A stretch of DNA of 64,000 bases, from assembly GCA_019915015.1 (NCBI GenBank), contig JAHBBC010000017.1, positions 496,001 through 560,000 of the forward strand, read 5' to 3'. Positions 11,414 through 23,309 of this stretch are shown here, one piece after another (the stretch's first letter is position 1; every line of letters starts with the position of its first letter). Below the pieces are notes generated by a model that was not told the origin of the DNA, ran no database searches, and saw only the letters and a list, made by a program, of their open reading frames with translations. Source of the stretch: Auriscalpium vulgare (Eukaryota; Basidiomycota; Agaricomycetes; Russulales; Auriscalpiaceae). Both the position numbers and the translations under genes were made by a program.

Positions 11414-12338
11414 GGAGGGTAAGCCCACCCACTCGATTTCCTTTTTCGGTTCTCGGCCCGAGCCGCCTGCCGACGCTGCCGGTGCCTACATCGAGATCCC
11501 CGCGCGGCCGCGACACCTCACAAGTCGCGCGTTCCCTCCTACATTGCGCGTTTCCTCCTGCAATCTCACTACTATTACTTTTGCACTCCATGTACTTGCA
11601 TCCTACTACAATGTTTGAACACCATGCATCCATCATTCAGTTGTTTCAATCCTCGTAGCAAGTAAGTAGCAGTATAAATCCGGGACAAGCGAGACTATTA
11701 TTCACCAAAGGGCCGGGGCCGATAAGCGAGTTATCTACAACAAGCGGTAGCACAAGTAGTATACTGGCGCCGTCTGAGCAAAGCTATTTTATTACTCAGT
11801 TATAGACAGGCGGGTCTAAGTACCTACGGCGTATCTTACACTTGCCGCATCCATCCCGCCGTGTTCCCTGAGTACGCGGCGCCTGTTGAAACTTGAAGTA
11901 CGCCGAGGATGTGCAGTACGGGCCTGCAACGCCGCATGACCGCCCCAAGCGCAGACCATTCGGCACGCCACTGCACCCGGCGTGTGAGACAACTTTGCGG
12001 TCGTCCTGCAATGCACGACACTCACCCCTCGCAAAGCAGCGGAAGTGCTGCCTGCCGGTCTCCGTGCTGCGTGCAAGCACGGGGGCCATGGTCCTGCCCT
12101 CTGCGCAGAACGGTGGGGACTCTCTTGTGTCACGAAAACTATACAGCTTGCTCATGCCCTCCCCAAGCACACCAAATATATCTATTTATGCTAGGTACTA
12201 CTTACTGAGGGACGAGGGAACGCGCAACTTGTGAGGTGTTGCGGCCGCGCGGGGATCTCGATGTAGGCACCGGCAGCGTCGGCAGGCGGCTCGGGCCGGG
12301 AACCGAAAAAGGAAATCGAGTGGGTGGGCTTACCCTCC
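11414..12338. mobile_element. Mutator-like MITE, 925 bp
   Basis: The ends are inverted copies of each other. Both begin GGAGGGTAAGCCCACCCACT, and the match runs for roughly 115 bp (11414-11528 against 12228-12338 in reverse) with only a few mismatches. The element is flanked by an exact 9-bp duplication. Long terminal inverted repeats and a 9-bp target site are the hallmark of Mutator-like elements. The interior encodes no transposase that I can see, so it is non-autonomous. It interrupts the lipoyl-domain exon of the E2 gene. Confidence 0.9.
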
Positions 12339-12347
12339 CTCCGCCAC
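12339..12347. repeat. 9-bp target duplication, right
   Basis: This is CTCCGCCAC, an exact copy of 11405-11413. Confidence 0.9.
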
Positions 12348-12941
12348 CGTCCTGCGCACCACCCACGTCAGCGTGGATGCGAGAGCAAGAAGAGGGGGGC
12401 GCACCACTTGATGACCTCGCACTCGGTGATGCCCTTGCCGATGTCAGCGAGCTTGAAGCGCTGTAGTACCTTGCGCGCACTGGGGCGTGTAGCGTGGAAG
12501 AGCCTGAGCGGGAGGGCGCACCGGCCCAACAGGCGTCGAGCAGGTCGCGAGAGCATCGCGGCGAGCAGAAAAAAAGTAGACGAGTGCGTTGTGTGACGCG
12601 GTGGGCGAGGTCGAGCAGGTTCCGTGTTGCACGTGGCCGAATGATGTCTATGATCCGGCGCAAAAAATCGGTGTCGGTCTCACTTCACTGTCTTCGCCCA
12701 GCTCACTGCGCCGATGTCAGCAGAATTTCCGGTGCGCAAAGGCGCGGGCTCGATGGGGGGTGGATTGCGTCGACGTACGCGGTGGGGCGGGCAAGACAAA
12801 CTCTTCGCCGACGGCCCGGCCGCGCTGCCCGCCGACCGGCCCTGGCCCAACTCTCCCTTGCCACCCACGGGCAGATGTTGGGCAGACGAGCGGGAATCTT
12901 CTGGCATGAGGTTAACAACGCCGTGAACATTTGACTCAGAG

Positions 12942-13214
12942 TCAACATACCTGCGCCCGCACCGCAAACAGAAACCCGTCACAGTCCAGGACCACGGATT
13001 GCGCCACCACTCGGCGACGAAACTCATCAGCCAACGCATGCAACAACGGGGCTTCATCCCGACCATTCTCTTGCAGAACGGACGGATGCGACTCATGCAA
13101 CGACTCCCCGACCGCGTTGTCTGGCACGATGTATTGCTGCAGCTCATCATCCTCATCGTCATCCTCTTCTTCCGTGCCATCCTTGACAGCTTCAATATCG
13201 ACGAATCGATTCAC
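12942..13214 (-). pseudogene. Acidic protein fragment, Spt5-N-like
   Basis: The minus-strand frame starts MNRFVDIEAVKDGTEEEDDD, continues into a D/E-rich run, and then has DNAVGESLHESHPSVLQ. The pattern of a VDIEA box followed by an acidic tract resembles the N-terminal region of Spt5 and the many short relatives that occur in basidiomycete genomes. It is not followed by any KOW or NGN domain, so it is a fragment at best. It lies just upstream of the E2 pseudogene in the same orientation. Confidence 0.35.
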
Positions 13215-13274
13215 CTGACATATCTGTCAGAATACATAGCCCTGACAGCCGGCTTGCCTTGCTCCAAGACATAA

Positions 13275-15840
13275 CTTATGGGCTACGGACGTCCCGCTAA
13301 ATGCTAGTAGACCGAACGATCGCGGCCGATGATAGTCAATGAGCCGGTACTAGATTGGTCCGGCGACGGCCAAAAAACCCCGACCATAGGGTTAGCCACA
13401 TGACCAACATGTACATTGATCACTCTGATTTAAGCCTACACCATGAAGACGCACCCAAATGAAAATCCCCCACAATATGCAGCGCCGTATTCTGTGGTAC
13501 CCTCATGCTCGCGAGTCTGCCCCCTTGACTTTTATTGGAGTTCCAATCTGTGGGTGGAGGTAATTTTGTCGCATTTATCTTAGTACATTCGCTATCGCAT
13601 TGACGCTTCCTGTCCTCCATATTATTCAGTGAATATTTTTCTATCTTACTTTCCCAATTACCCAAGTAGCAAGTCGTCGACGCAATTTCATCCGAGTTGC
13701 CTTTCAACTTAGAAACTACATACAGACCCCACTCAATACAGCTGCTCTCTCTAAAGACAATGACACTTCCAATGGAACAGTCCTATACTGCCACAATATC
13801 CGCGCAGCGGCGCGCAACATGCGCATAGACCTGCGCGAACGGTGGGCTGCGGATGGCCGTGAGCGTGCGCAGAAGGGACATGGACAGAAGTGCAAGAAGG
13901 GCGCTCCGTTGACGAAACGCGGATGCCGGAGCACTGTCTCGCGCATGCGCATGGGGTGGGTGGAAAATGTGTCAGTATAATGAAACTAGCTTGAAGGGAG
14001 CCAATGCACAGCATGGCAATACGATTCCTTCGGTACAATATTGACTGATCCAAATTGATACACACATTATTTTAATATTCTTTTTAATATTAATATTCTT
14101 TTCCATTTTATTTTAGTTTACTATACATACAAAGTGCATACTGAGGCCACGCGCGCAAACATGAGTGCGTGATGGTGGGGGTGCACGACATGAGGAGTGG
14201 CGGGTGCAAACTTGACGTGGGGTGTGCGGGCAACGGGCGCACGAGGCCGTGCGTGACGTGGCACGCGCCACGCCGTCGACGCAACTCGGCGGCCCGGACG
14301 AGTCGGTGAGGCGCGCAAAGGGCGGGGGTGACCGGTGACGTAGGGCAGCGCGTAGCGCGGGGGCGAGCGTGGTGTGCGGGGAGGGAAAGGCGCGGCGGCA
14401 GCACAGGCAGGTGATGTGGTGACGACGCGGGCGAGTGACGTGGCGGGGCGGGTAACGTAAGAGGCTTGGGCAGCAGGTGCGGGAGCGATGCATGCGTAGA
14501 CTTGTAGAGAGCAGGCGTGAGTGACGTGGCGGTGTGTGCGGGTAAGAAGGGTGCGAGGACGTTGGAAGTGGGTGCCCGGCGTGCAACGGAAGTATGCGCG
14601 GGTGTGCAGGGCGTGGGCGTGCGGCGCGAGCGGATGCACGGGTGTGGGCGGGTGAAGAGCTCGAAGCCGCGGCGTGACATGGCGCGTGTCGACGGGGGCG
14701 TGGGTGTGCTGCATGCGAGGTGAACAGGCCTGCGAGGAGGGTGCTGGAGTGTGAGGAAGAACGAGAGCCAGAGGGTGAGGACGAGGACGCATTGCGCGAG
14801 GGAGACGGTGTTGCCATGGCAACGCCGGTGCGGGCCGTGGAGTGGAACGAGCAGGGCGATGTGCGCCGGGCCAGCCACGCCAGTGGAGAGCTGAGGTGGG
14901 CAGGGGGTGGTGGGCGTCGAGGGAGGTCACAAAGACAGCACTTACCTGTGCTGTGCTCGACTCGCCCTGTTGCCCTGTTGCCCTCTCATTCCCTGCATTT
15001 CCTCTTCTCTTCTCCTTGGCGTGCAGGTGGCGACGGCGGCGGCGGCGCGGGGTTGGTCAACGTGAGGTGAAGTGCGGGGGGAAACAGTTGAGTGACCTGA
15101 TGATGGGTGTGGTTGGGAGAGAAGGGACACGCGTCGGCACGGGCCGACGCGAGCCCGGCGGGAGAAGGCGGGTATCCACCGGAACACGCCGGGTAACCAG
15201 AAGAGGTGCGTTGCAAAAGTGATAGTAAATGTCCCATAAAGACGATTCTTCTTCGTACCTCAGGAATCGTAACTGCGAATGGAAGGACACGCACCAAGAG
15301 CGACAAGGCGCCGTTGAAAGCAGGCAACACGTCTACCTTAGCCTACGGGAACGCATTCGGGCTGCGGAGTTCCAGCCCGGGGCTTGCACGAAGGTCAGGA
15401 AGCTCATGGGTGTGCATGCAAACGACAGCGTCATGGATCTCGGATTCAATGAAATGGAAAACGACGAAGGGCTGAAAAGCCAGCAACCATGATGAAAGTG
15501 GGAAAGGAAACGCATTGTGTCGACACGGAACACTATATAGAAGTGGCTTTAGGGCAGGCAACCGCACAGCCGAGGAGCCGACGGGCATCTCCAGCAAACT
15601 CTCCCATACATTACGTCAGAAATCTAGTTAAGATACTCGTGGGTCGCTGTGAGCGTAATAGTTGTATTGAGCGGTATCGATGTAATTGAATAATTGAAAT
15701 GTACTGTCATTGAGGGAGGAACTCAAGGCAGCGGGAACACCAAATCAATTTGACTTTCATACGCGACCAGTGATTATTTCTTTGCACCGGCAAAAAGAAA
15801 AACTCGCCCATACATTACGTCAAAAACATTGACTGCACTT
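13275..15840. other. No supported gene; low-complexity GC tract
   Basis: The stretch 14110-14930 has long frames in three phases of the same strand, rich in Pro, His, Arg, Thr and Ser. That is a composition effect (repeated CACG/GTGCG words) and not evidence of coding. A diverged fragment resembling the end of the repeat-1 element occurs at about 13998-14065 (GCCAATGCAC, GCATGGCA, GATCCAAA, CACACATT). The segment 15340-15490 has a short charged open frame (LMGVHANDSVMDLGFNEMEN) of unknown meaning. Confidence 0.45.
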
Positions 15841-16044
15841 TCATCTTACACCATGAAAGGCGCACACAACTAACCTAACAAAAAAACAGCCCCAAGGGCC
15901 CAAACGACACCCGACCCCGAGCTCTGACCAGCCACCGCTGACCAACAACAAACATGTTGTGATGATGCCCCAGGCAGCCCTAGCCGACATTTTTCCGAAA
16001 TTATTCGCACGCCATCCCAAATAGGAAGGTGGACACAAAATACT

Positions 16045-16086
16045 GCAGGGGAAACCTGATCCCTGACGGGACCAGGCATAATCTAT
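16045..16086. other. Inverted repeat shared by the NLR2 and NLR3 3' flanks
   Basis: The sequence CCTGATCCCTGACGGGACCA(GG) can fold into a stem of about 9 bp with a 4-base loop. The matching segment downstream of NLR3 (56200-56226) reads CCTGATCCCTGTCGGGACCA(GG) and is followed by the same GCATAAT. It lies about 110 bp beyond the NLR2 stop codon. Confidence 0.6.
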
Positions 16087-16193
16087 ATTTGACATATGTG
16101 CATTACCCTTGAACCTTGAACATACCAAACCAATTATGTCAGCTTGAGAATGGCGACTTAGATGCAAGATATTTACCTCTGTATTTGGTGTCT

Positions 16194-19100
16194 TCACAAT
16201 GACTGAGTTTTGTCCCTATCTGTCATCAGCTCTTCTAAGGCAATGGTAAGGTAATTAGTAGCGTAAGTGTTGCAAGTAGTGATGCATTTTAGAATCCCTA
16301 GAGCTTTCTGATACCATTCAATAGCAATGCTGATTTCACCATAATCATATCTATAAAGGTCTCCAAGGGCTCTTAGCACTCTAGCATGTGTCTCAGGATA
16401 GTTATGCCTTTCACAAATTGACAAGGCTTCTGAATAGTATTTGAGTGCTACTGCTGATTCCCATGCATCACAGTAAACCCAGCCAACACACATTGTGCTG
16501 TAAGCTAGAGCATCTGGGTTATTGCATTTGATATGCATATCTATTGCTTTCAGCCAGCAGTCTTTTGCTAAAGCACGCTCCTTTTTATCATAATATATTT
16601 TACCCAAGACTTGTAAGTCGTCTCCCAACATCCGAACTTCATTGCAAGCCTCATGAAGTGTTATGGCCTGTCTGACATACTCAATGGCCTCTGAGTACGC
16701 ATCTTTATCTAGATATACCTGGGCTATTCCTCTAAGGGCTACACCTTCCCTTCGAGGGTCTTGTTGTGCTCGATGAATGTCTGCAGCCTGCTGGTAATAT
16801 TCCACCGCTGTATCAAGCTCCTCTAATTCAATATGCAATTTTCCTAAAGTATGCAAGATACGATGGAAAGAAGCCACACCATTTATTTGTTTTCTCATTA
16901 GTAATGCTTTGGAAAGATATTCTCTTGCTACTGCCAAATTCTTTTCTGACATGTAGCATAGACCAAGTGCCTCATAAGCACCGCCTTGCCCACCTCTGCT
17001 ATTCGATTTTGTAAACACATCTAGAGATTTGGATAAGCATTCCCGAGCTTTGTCAAAATCACTGTCCGCTCTACAAGCTTCCCCCAAATACAGCCAGGCA
17101 TATCCAATATCATGTTTATTCTCAATACTTTCATAAAGCTCAATAGACCTCATTGCATACTTCTTGCCATCTTCATATAGTGAATGATATGTTGAGTCTG
17201 CACTAAGTTGAGGCAGTATAAAAGCCTGTCCTTTGATATGCTGGAACTTCTCAAAAATGGGCATTGCCTGCTTCCAATATATAGAAGCTTGATTATTATC
17301 CCCAAGAACACTATGTAAGTCTCCTAGATTCTTCAATATCTCTGCCTGAGACTCTTCATCTTGTTGCATTTGTGCATTATGAAGTGCTTTAAGATATTTT
17401 ACCTGTGCTTGTATGTAGTTGTCACAGCGCTCAAGGCAAACCCCCCATTGTAGCTGATAAGTGATAGTGCATTGAGGAGAAAGTAATTCTTCTCTCTCCT
17501 CCAATACCTCAAATAGCTCATTTACAAATGAACCTGTCTCTATAGAGACTAACCATGAGTATGATGTGATAGCATCTATTATTGATTTATCAGGTACTTG
17601 GTTTTTGGCACATTGTAGCAAAATATACCCAGTGTTTTTGTATTCAAGTAATTGTTCTATTGAAATGCCATCCCCTTCTTGTAAACTAAGTTCAACATAA
17701 TATTTCTCAAGTGCCACCCTCTGCTGCTTAGAAAGTGGAAGGTGTTCTTGGATGTAAAATAGAATAAGAGGATGTGAGTGCAATGTGTTGAATGACAGAT
17801 ATACTAAGCTGCTATGCAACAAAGGCTTGATGGCCTCTTTTATACCCTGAATGTTTGTGAATATGCTTTGGAAATCATCAAGTCTATGCAGAGATAACCC
17901 TCCAGGAAGTGTGCCTAATAGACTCAGAAGAAACAATGCTGCTGGTTGTGAGATCAAGTTATTTCCTTGAATAGACAGTTGAATAGAAGTCTCAAGACAA
18001 GTAAGACGGTGCCCTTTGCCTCGATCAAGAAGCTTAATATTAAGATCTTGCCATTGTTTCCATAGGGATTTGCATTCACATGATTGGGCAAGATGACCAA
18101 TGATTGTAATTGCCAAAGGGAATCCTTCCACAGCATTTACTAATTCCTCTGCCCACTTGTCCCATTGGTTTGATAGTTGCTCAAAAATATATTTGGAAGC
18201 CTCAAAGCTCAATGGCTTCAAAGGTGGTAACATTGGCTGAGACCAAAGAACTCCCTCTGGGTATTCTGAGCCTCTCATAGTGATCACAACTGATGTATCT
18301 TTTAAGGCTGCAATTTTGTCCAAGAAGGTCTGTACAGCACATTTTGTAAATTGATCGCCATTCCATAATGTCTCAAAGTTGTCAAGACAAAGTAGACTAC
18401 GAGAAGACCCCAAACATGCCAGTACATTGTCTTCGAATGTAGATCCTTCCAAGTCATTCCTGATGTCCAAGGCTTTTGCTAAATCTGTCACCAGCATTGA
18501 TATGGAGAGAAAACCTTCACATGATACAAAGTATACTCTCTCATTGAAAGTACGCTCCACAATAGGGTGGTGTAAAATTGCCAAAGCCAAAGTAGTCTTT
18601 CCAATTCCACCAGGACCAAGAATTCCTATACAAATAGGCAATTTGGTTTTATTTTCAATTATGTTTAGTATAGCTGTCATATAGCTGTCACGCCCATAGA
18701 AAATTGATGGTTGAGCTGGTATGTTAGTATTTGTCCTAAGAAGATATTATGCTCAAAATTTATTCTATGCTAGGAGAAAACACACCTTTGAATAGTTGTA
18801 TATTCCTGCATTTGCATATGTTAATGATACATCTAAAACACTGTGAGCAAACACACCTCTTTGGTGACCTGGATAGTGGAGGCCATTGAAAACTTGACAA
18901 GTCTCAGTCTCAAAGTACAGGACAGATGTCACAATGCATACCTGATAGCTCTTGGAAAGCATGCTCAGTGTTTCATTGCAGTTTTTGATCTCAACTGTAA
19001 TATGTTTATGGGTTAAAAGGTGAGAAAGTCTTCTCCAAACTGATGTCATTTGATGGTGGTACTGGTCCAGGATGCTTTCTATGTTTTTGAGTTCCCTGAC

Positions 19101-19684
19101 ATAAGATGATCAGCATTAAATCTAGCAGCCCATCGGTTTAAGCAAAGACACATATTCAACAGTACATATGAATGGCAGTTGCCTGTCATGAGCAAAACTT
19201 ACTGTAGCCACACTCTCAATATGTGCTGCAGGTCCGGAGGGATAATCCAAACATGGTCTTTAGCATATTGAGAAGCCTCTCTAACGATGGAGACCAGCTG
19301 TTGCACATTATTGTTGACCTCTTTCCATTGATCATGATTCATGCTCAGTGTCTGTAGTTGCTAGTGTCAGTGCTTCGGCCCGATGCCATATAGATGACGT
19401 ACGTCACTGATCACGATGATTCGCGACAACACCCCCGCAACACCCTTGATGTAGGGTACTTGAGAACAGATTTCACCAATCTCTCGCAACAGTGCTACGG
19501 AGGTACCAAGGGTTGCTCTGTGCTGCGATGGGTCTTCGAAGTTGTAGTAGGGTGACGGATCTATCACATCGATAAGTACGATGTGATGCATCTGATTCAA
19601 TAGTGGCTTGCCTGGGACAGGGACCTGTCTGCGCTGTGCCGGGCTGAAGGCCATCGTCTTCTTCAGGGCCTTGAATACGTGCAT
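16194..19684 (-). CDS. NLR-like protein, helical-NB-ARC-TPR (NLR2)
   Basis: This is a putative intracellular signalling ATPase. Exon 1 (from about 19684) encodes LLREIGEICSQVPYIKGVAG, a helical domain like the MLKL-type N-terminus of basidiomycete NLRs. Two more helical exons follow near 19340-19200 (EVNNNVQQLVSIVREASQ) and 19090-18950. The large last exon starts at about 18735 with the NLR-typical FYGRDSYM. Counting from its internal Met (18680), it has the P-loop GPGGIGKTT at residues 22-30, Walker B-like LLCLDNFETLW near 96-106, ITMRGSEYPEG near 133-143 and EGFPLAITIIGHLAQ near 185-199. TPR-like helical repeats follow from about 395 to 815, for example LGDLHSVLGDNNQASIYWKQA. The frame is open to the stop at 16194. 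It is complete-looking and AT-rich compared with its surroundings. The ligand and output are unknown. Confidence 0.85.
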
Positions 19685-19699
19685 CTAACACTGCAGCGA

Positions 19700-20370
19700 G
19701 GGTATGCTTGATGTGGAAGGGGTGCAGAAGAAAGGGCGTGCGAGCTTGGTGCGAGCAGCGCGTAGAGTCAATGCCATCAACTCCGACTTGACTCCGACTG
19801 TCCTCGTTACCCGTATATTAACCAGATTGTAGGCTTGGCGTTGTACATGTGTGGTCGTGAGAGCTCGGAGCGGAGCGACGGCATTTCTTGTGTTCTGTAA
19901 TCAATCCATCCTTCATCTCTGCTTCTGTCGGAAAAGAGATCCTCGAGTTGAGTCTCGCTGAATTGCACGAGCTCCGACGTTCACCTGAGCGCACCTAGGT
20001 ATGGTCATTGAAGGGACAACGAGGGGCGCGAGCGTCGGCAGGACATTACGCTTGTCGTGACGCGTGCCTCGCTGTAGTGGTTCGGTGAGGTTTTTTGCTC
20101 ACGGATTGAAGGACGTTGGGGCGTGTGGATCGAATTGGAGATGGAGAGGAGGTGGGGGTGGAGGTGCTGGAGCTGCTCGTAAGCTTCGGGCGCGCGTGCA
20201 TGCTGAGCTATAAGGTGCGTACTCCAATGATCTTAAAAGTATTCATTCTGATTCTTGCCCTCGGGCCCAACCCATCTGGTTGACCCATGGAAGTCGCTCC
20301 AGGCGGCACACAGCCTGTGCGACGTGTGGCATGCGGCACGGTAAAACTTGCAACATAGTGTGTTCCACGT
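19700..20370. other. 5' flank of NLR2, no gene seen
   Basis: This is GC-rich sequence upstream of the NLR2 start. It may hold the promoter, but I could not identify a specific element. Confidence 0.4.
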
Positions 20371-20990
20371 TGCCACGGTTAGATGAGATCGCGGCGTATG
20401 GGAGGATGTAGGTGTGGGGCAATCGAGGTGGTGACGACGGGCAGGTGCGTTGGCCATCTCTACTGACACTCCTGCGATGCCGCCAACCTTTCTTTCATAC
20501 AGATCGGATTGACTCATAATGGGCGTGTTCATGACGCTTTCGACTCGCGCGTGACACCGTAATCCGTTCATACGGCGCGTCCACAGGGTGCTATCAGTAA
20601 GCACTTCGTGGTCAGGCTCTCGCCTTGGGAGCTAAGTGCTAGTAACTTCAAAGTTCAACGTTAAGCCCCGGGTTGCTACTTCACCGCCAACGGATCGCAC
20701 AAAACTCAGCCACCATTATCCCACCGCGAGAGGCAGCGCTATCGATGCTCCAAATAAGCAAGACTTGCGGGTCTTATTGCGGCATCAGCAGCTGATGGTG
20801 TGTATAGGGGCTACTTTATATCAGTATTGGTGCTCATACAACTTGACAAGAACGGGACGGTCCCCTGTGGACTTCGGCAATCGAGTCTTTGGCATCACGA
20901 GAGCGAAGGCTCGTCGACACTGCTCAGTGCTATACAAGGAAACCTTTCGCAGTCACCTTCGTCAGCACATTTGAAGTCGTCTTTTTACTT
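20371..20990. repeat. Dispersed repeat, paralogous to 24050-24830
   Basis: It shares GGGCAATCGAGGTGGTGACGA, GACACCGTAATCCGTTCATA, CGGCGCGTCCACA and the AAACCTTTCGCAGTCACCTTCG region with 24050-24830, with small indels. Its left end (20371-20410) also matches 7179-7215. No supported protein. Confidence 0.7.
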
Positions 20991-22360
20991 CCGTTATCGA
21001 CCATTCCACTGCCGCCATCCATGTTACTCTCCCCATCCATCGCGCAGGACCATTGCGTGCGCCTGCTGGACAGTGGCGACAGAGTCCACGAGAAGAATCA
21101 TGGGGTGCCGGTCGAACTGCTCGCTCGAATCTAGCGATATCGCGGGTTTTTCCGCCGTGCTCAGACGTGAGCTTGACTGACATCACTCCTATCACCCAAG
21201 TCGTTGCCCCGCTAAACTTCCGCGTCGCACGCTGGACACAACTGCACTGCCTAAGCAACTTCTAGATCTTGTCATTTGTGCCTGGACCTCCGCGTTCCTC
21301 ACTGACATCATGGAATAGCAGATGTACCAGCCCCCTGGACGTACACGCTGTCGCCGTCAATAACTTCATATTGCGCATAATCGTGGCAAACCGCGGGTGC
21401 ACTGCCAGTACAGCGGGTCTGCTGCAAATGCGCGTCTCGGGCCGCATATTATCCGACGTGAGTGCCTCCCTGCTCGTCCAGAAAATCCGCGGACTTACAA
21501 TACTATGTAAGCTGTTGTTGTAGGGGCGATAATTATCGCCAGACAGTGCCGAGGCCCCGACACAGCTACACTAGCGCCTGCCGACTATGTGCGTCGGGAC
21601 CGCGGGGCCCCTCACATACGCTCCAGAGTTGCTCACGAGGACTCACTGGACTGCGCTTTCCGACAATACTCATGCGAGGCGACATGTGTACCCGGCTTGC
21701 ACGGTGCTGGAGCATCTACTATCCGGTTCATCGCTGCGTCAATATGCCTTTCTTATACGCCCGCAATATCGCCAACGCCCAGAATGCCAACGTGCGCAGC
21801 GAGCGCACGATGTCACGGATCCGATCAGCGTGCCATTGCCCCACAACACACGTGTTGCGGTGATCTGCATGAGCGCCGGGCACAGCGTCGCGTGCTGCCA
21901 TCGGGCATCTTTGCGGTGACTTTGCGCCCAGGCCCTCCGGGACGTGCACGAGATCATCAAAAATCATGACCTGCAGTCCGCGGTGGTGCTTGAGCCAGCG
22001 CACTCTCATCTGCACGGCCGAGAGTCTGAGGACGTTCCCGGTTCGTGCTCGAAGCTTGGGGCGTCTGCTGCCGGCGTCATCGCGCCGACGGCATTGCCGA
22101 CGAGCCAGTGGGTGTAAGTGGGCTGCTAGGCTGAGCCGGGTTATGCGCAGGATACGGGCGCTGCTGCTGGGTGAGGGTGGCAGGAAAAGTCTTTGGTGAG
22201 GACCGCGAGATCGTCGAAGGAGGCAGCATCGATATGGTGCTTGGGTGGGTTGGGTTCAGCGGGTAAAAAGGAGGTGCGCTCGTAGATGCGGGTGCTAGCT
22301 TACACCTTCATATGCTTCGGGCTGTCGTTGATGTCTAGACTCTCCCAACATGACGCGCGA
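20991..22360. other. No recognisable gene; possible decayed membrane protein
   Basis: Several minus-strand frames (21260-22015) contain hydrophobic patches such as LRTLAFWALAILRAYKKG, but they do not assemble into a family that I can name. They may be remnants of an integral membrane protein gene. Confidence 0.3.
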
Positions 22361-22545
22361 TGCACTTGAAGTGCTCGCGATTTGCTCGTCATAATGAATC
22401 AAGTACGGTTTGGCACAAACTCTTTGCAAAGAACAAGGATGAAATTGTGTGTCTGCACACACAGACGGTGAACGGCATGAGGTAGACGACGGTACACAGA
22501 GGTCTGAAGAGGTCGTACGGGCTGACCACGCGGTTATAGCTGTAG
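22361..22545. repeat. Short repeat shared with 7241-7450
   Basis: This is the counterpart of the block downstream of the ABM-like gene. Here it lies downstream of the LysM gene. Confidence 0.5.
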
Positions 22546-22571
22546 CCTTCGCTTAACACAGTGTATTCGGC

Positions 22572-23304
22572 TCAGTCTTGGTCGCAAAGCGGATCGGTGT
22601 TTCCTGGGAAGCAATCATTCGTGCTCACGCTGTACTGAAGGCGGCGGCGTCAGAAAGGGCCCGCATGATAGCGCAGCCCACTCACTGGGCTCCCCACTAC
22701 GAGGTTGTCGCATGCACTGTTGACGTTATCGTTGAGCTGGTAGAATTCCGCGATCGTGATGTTGTAGGACGCGACAAATGGCACGCAAGACGTCCCAGTC
22801 GCGGTGACGTCGACCGTGCAAACTGGAGTAAACACTTTGAATCTTGTAAGCACAACATGCCCGCCTTCCGTGCCTATACCACTTACACGCTATGCATATG
22901 GATTGTCCGCGTGTAAGAGAGTTGCCTAGAGAGCCAAAGATCAGTCCTCGTCGTGCATGTGCATAGCGTCAAACATCTCACATTGAACACCCAGGTTGAG
23001 CGACTGAAGCTTCGAAGGGGTGACCCCCGACCATGAGTAGATGGTGCTGCACGTGTCACCTGTCCTGCACAGAGGGAAAGCTGTCAATTAGAACCCATCT
23101 AGAACCCTTCCACCACGCAAACATACGATATTCTGTACAATTCTGGGGACAGTGAGTCAGTGTGCAGCCCAGGGAAGTGTGCCAATGCTGCGTCGTAGCA
23201 CTCACCATCGCACGTCGACCGGGGTCCGGCAGCCTTCACGCTGGTGAGTGACATCGCCAGAGGAAGACGGATAGCAAGACGGCAGGAGCAGGAGTGAACA
23301 TCAT
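22572..23304 (-). pseudogene. LysM-domain secreted protein, probably decayed
   Basis: The minus-strand exons assemble into a small two-LysM protein. The start at 23304 gives MMFTPAPAVLLSVFL, a signal-peptide-like segment. The LysM1 exons read DTCSTIYSWSGVTPSKLQSL and NLGVQCNSLTRGQSICIA. The LysM2 exon reads TGTSCVPFVASYNITIAEF and NDNVNSACDNLVVG. A cysteine-containing tail, NDCFPGNTDPLCDQD, ends at 22572. LysM domains bind chitin and related glycans, and secreted fungal forms can mask or bind cell-wall fragments. In the first exon the frame shifts between the hydrophobic segment and MSLTSVKAAGPRSTCD, and the next junction is also out of phase. The gene is therefore probably no longer functional as drawn. 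Introns are short GT-AG introns, some with GTGAGT or GTATGT donors. Confidence 0.6.
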
Positions 23305-23309
23305 GAAAA

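Larger units (their letters stand above)
10407..12556 (-). pseudogene. Branched-chain 2-oxoacid dehydrogenase E2, broken
   Basis: This is a minus-strand copy of the mitochondrial dihydrolipoyl acyltransferase (E2) of the branched-chain 2-oxoacid dehydrogenase complex. It starts at 12556 with a presequence-like MLSRPARRLLGRCALPLRLF. The beginning of the lipoyl domain follows, KLADIGKGITECEVIKW. The rest lies at 11404-10920: FEPLCEVQSDKASVEITSP with the lipoyl lysine, then a Pro/Ala linker, then the subunit-binding domain (ALPAVRHFARQSGVDLALL). The C-terminal catalytic half ends at 10407 and contains TLTVSNVGALG and SWAADHRVVEG, the DHR-x-x-(E/D)G active-site signature. Two lesions are visible: a 925-bp MITE inside the lipoyl coding exon, and loss of roughly the first half of the catalytic domain between AGEKT (about 10920) and KPTLTIRPHADI (about 10880). 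It is probably a duplicate, since the enzyme should exist intact elsewhere. Confidence 0.85.

Noticed and set aside
14108..14930. Three overlapping minus-strand frames of 230-270 codons
   Set aside because: All three phases are open at once and all are Pro/His/Arg/Thr-rich. This is a composition effect with no motif or exon support.
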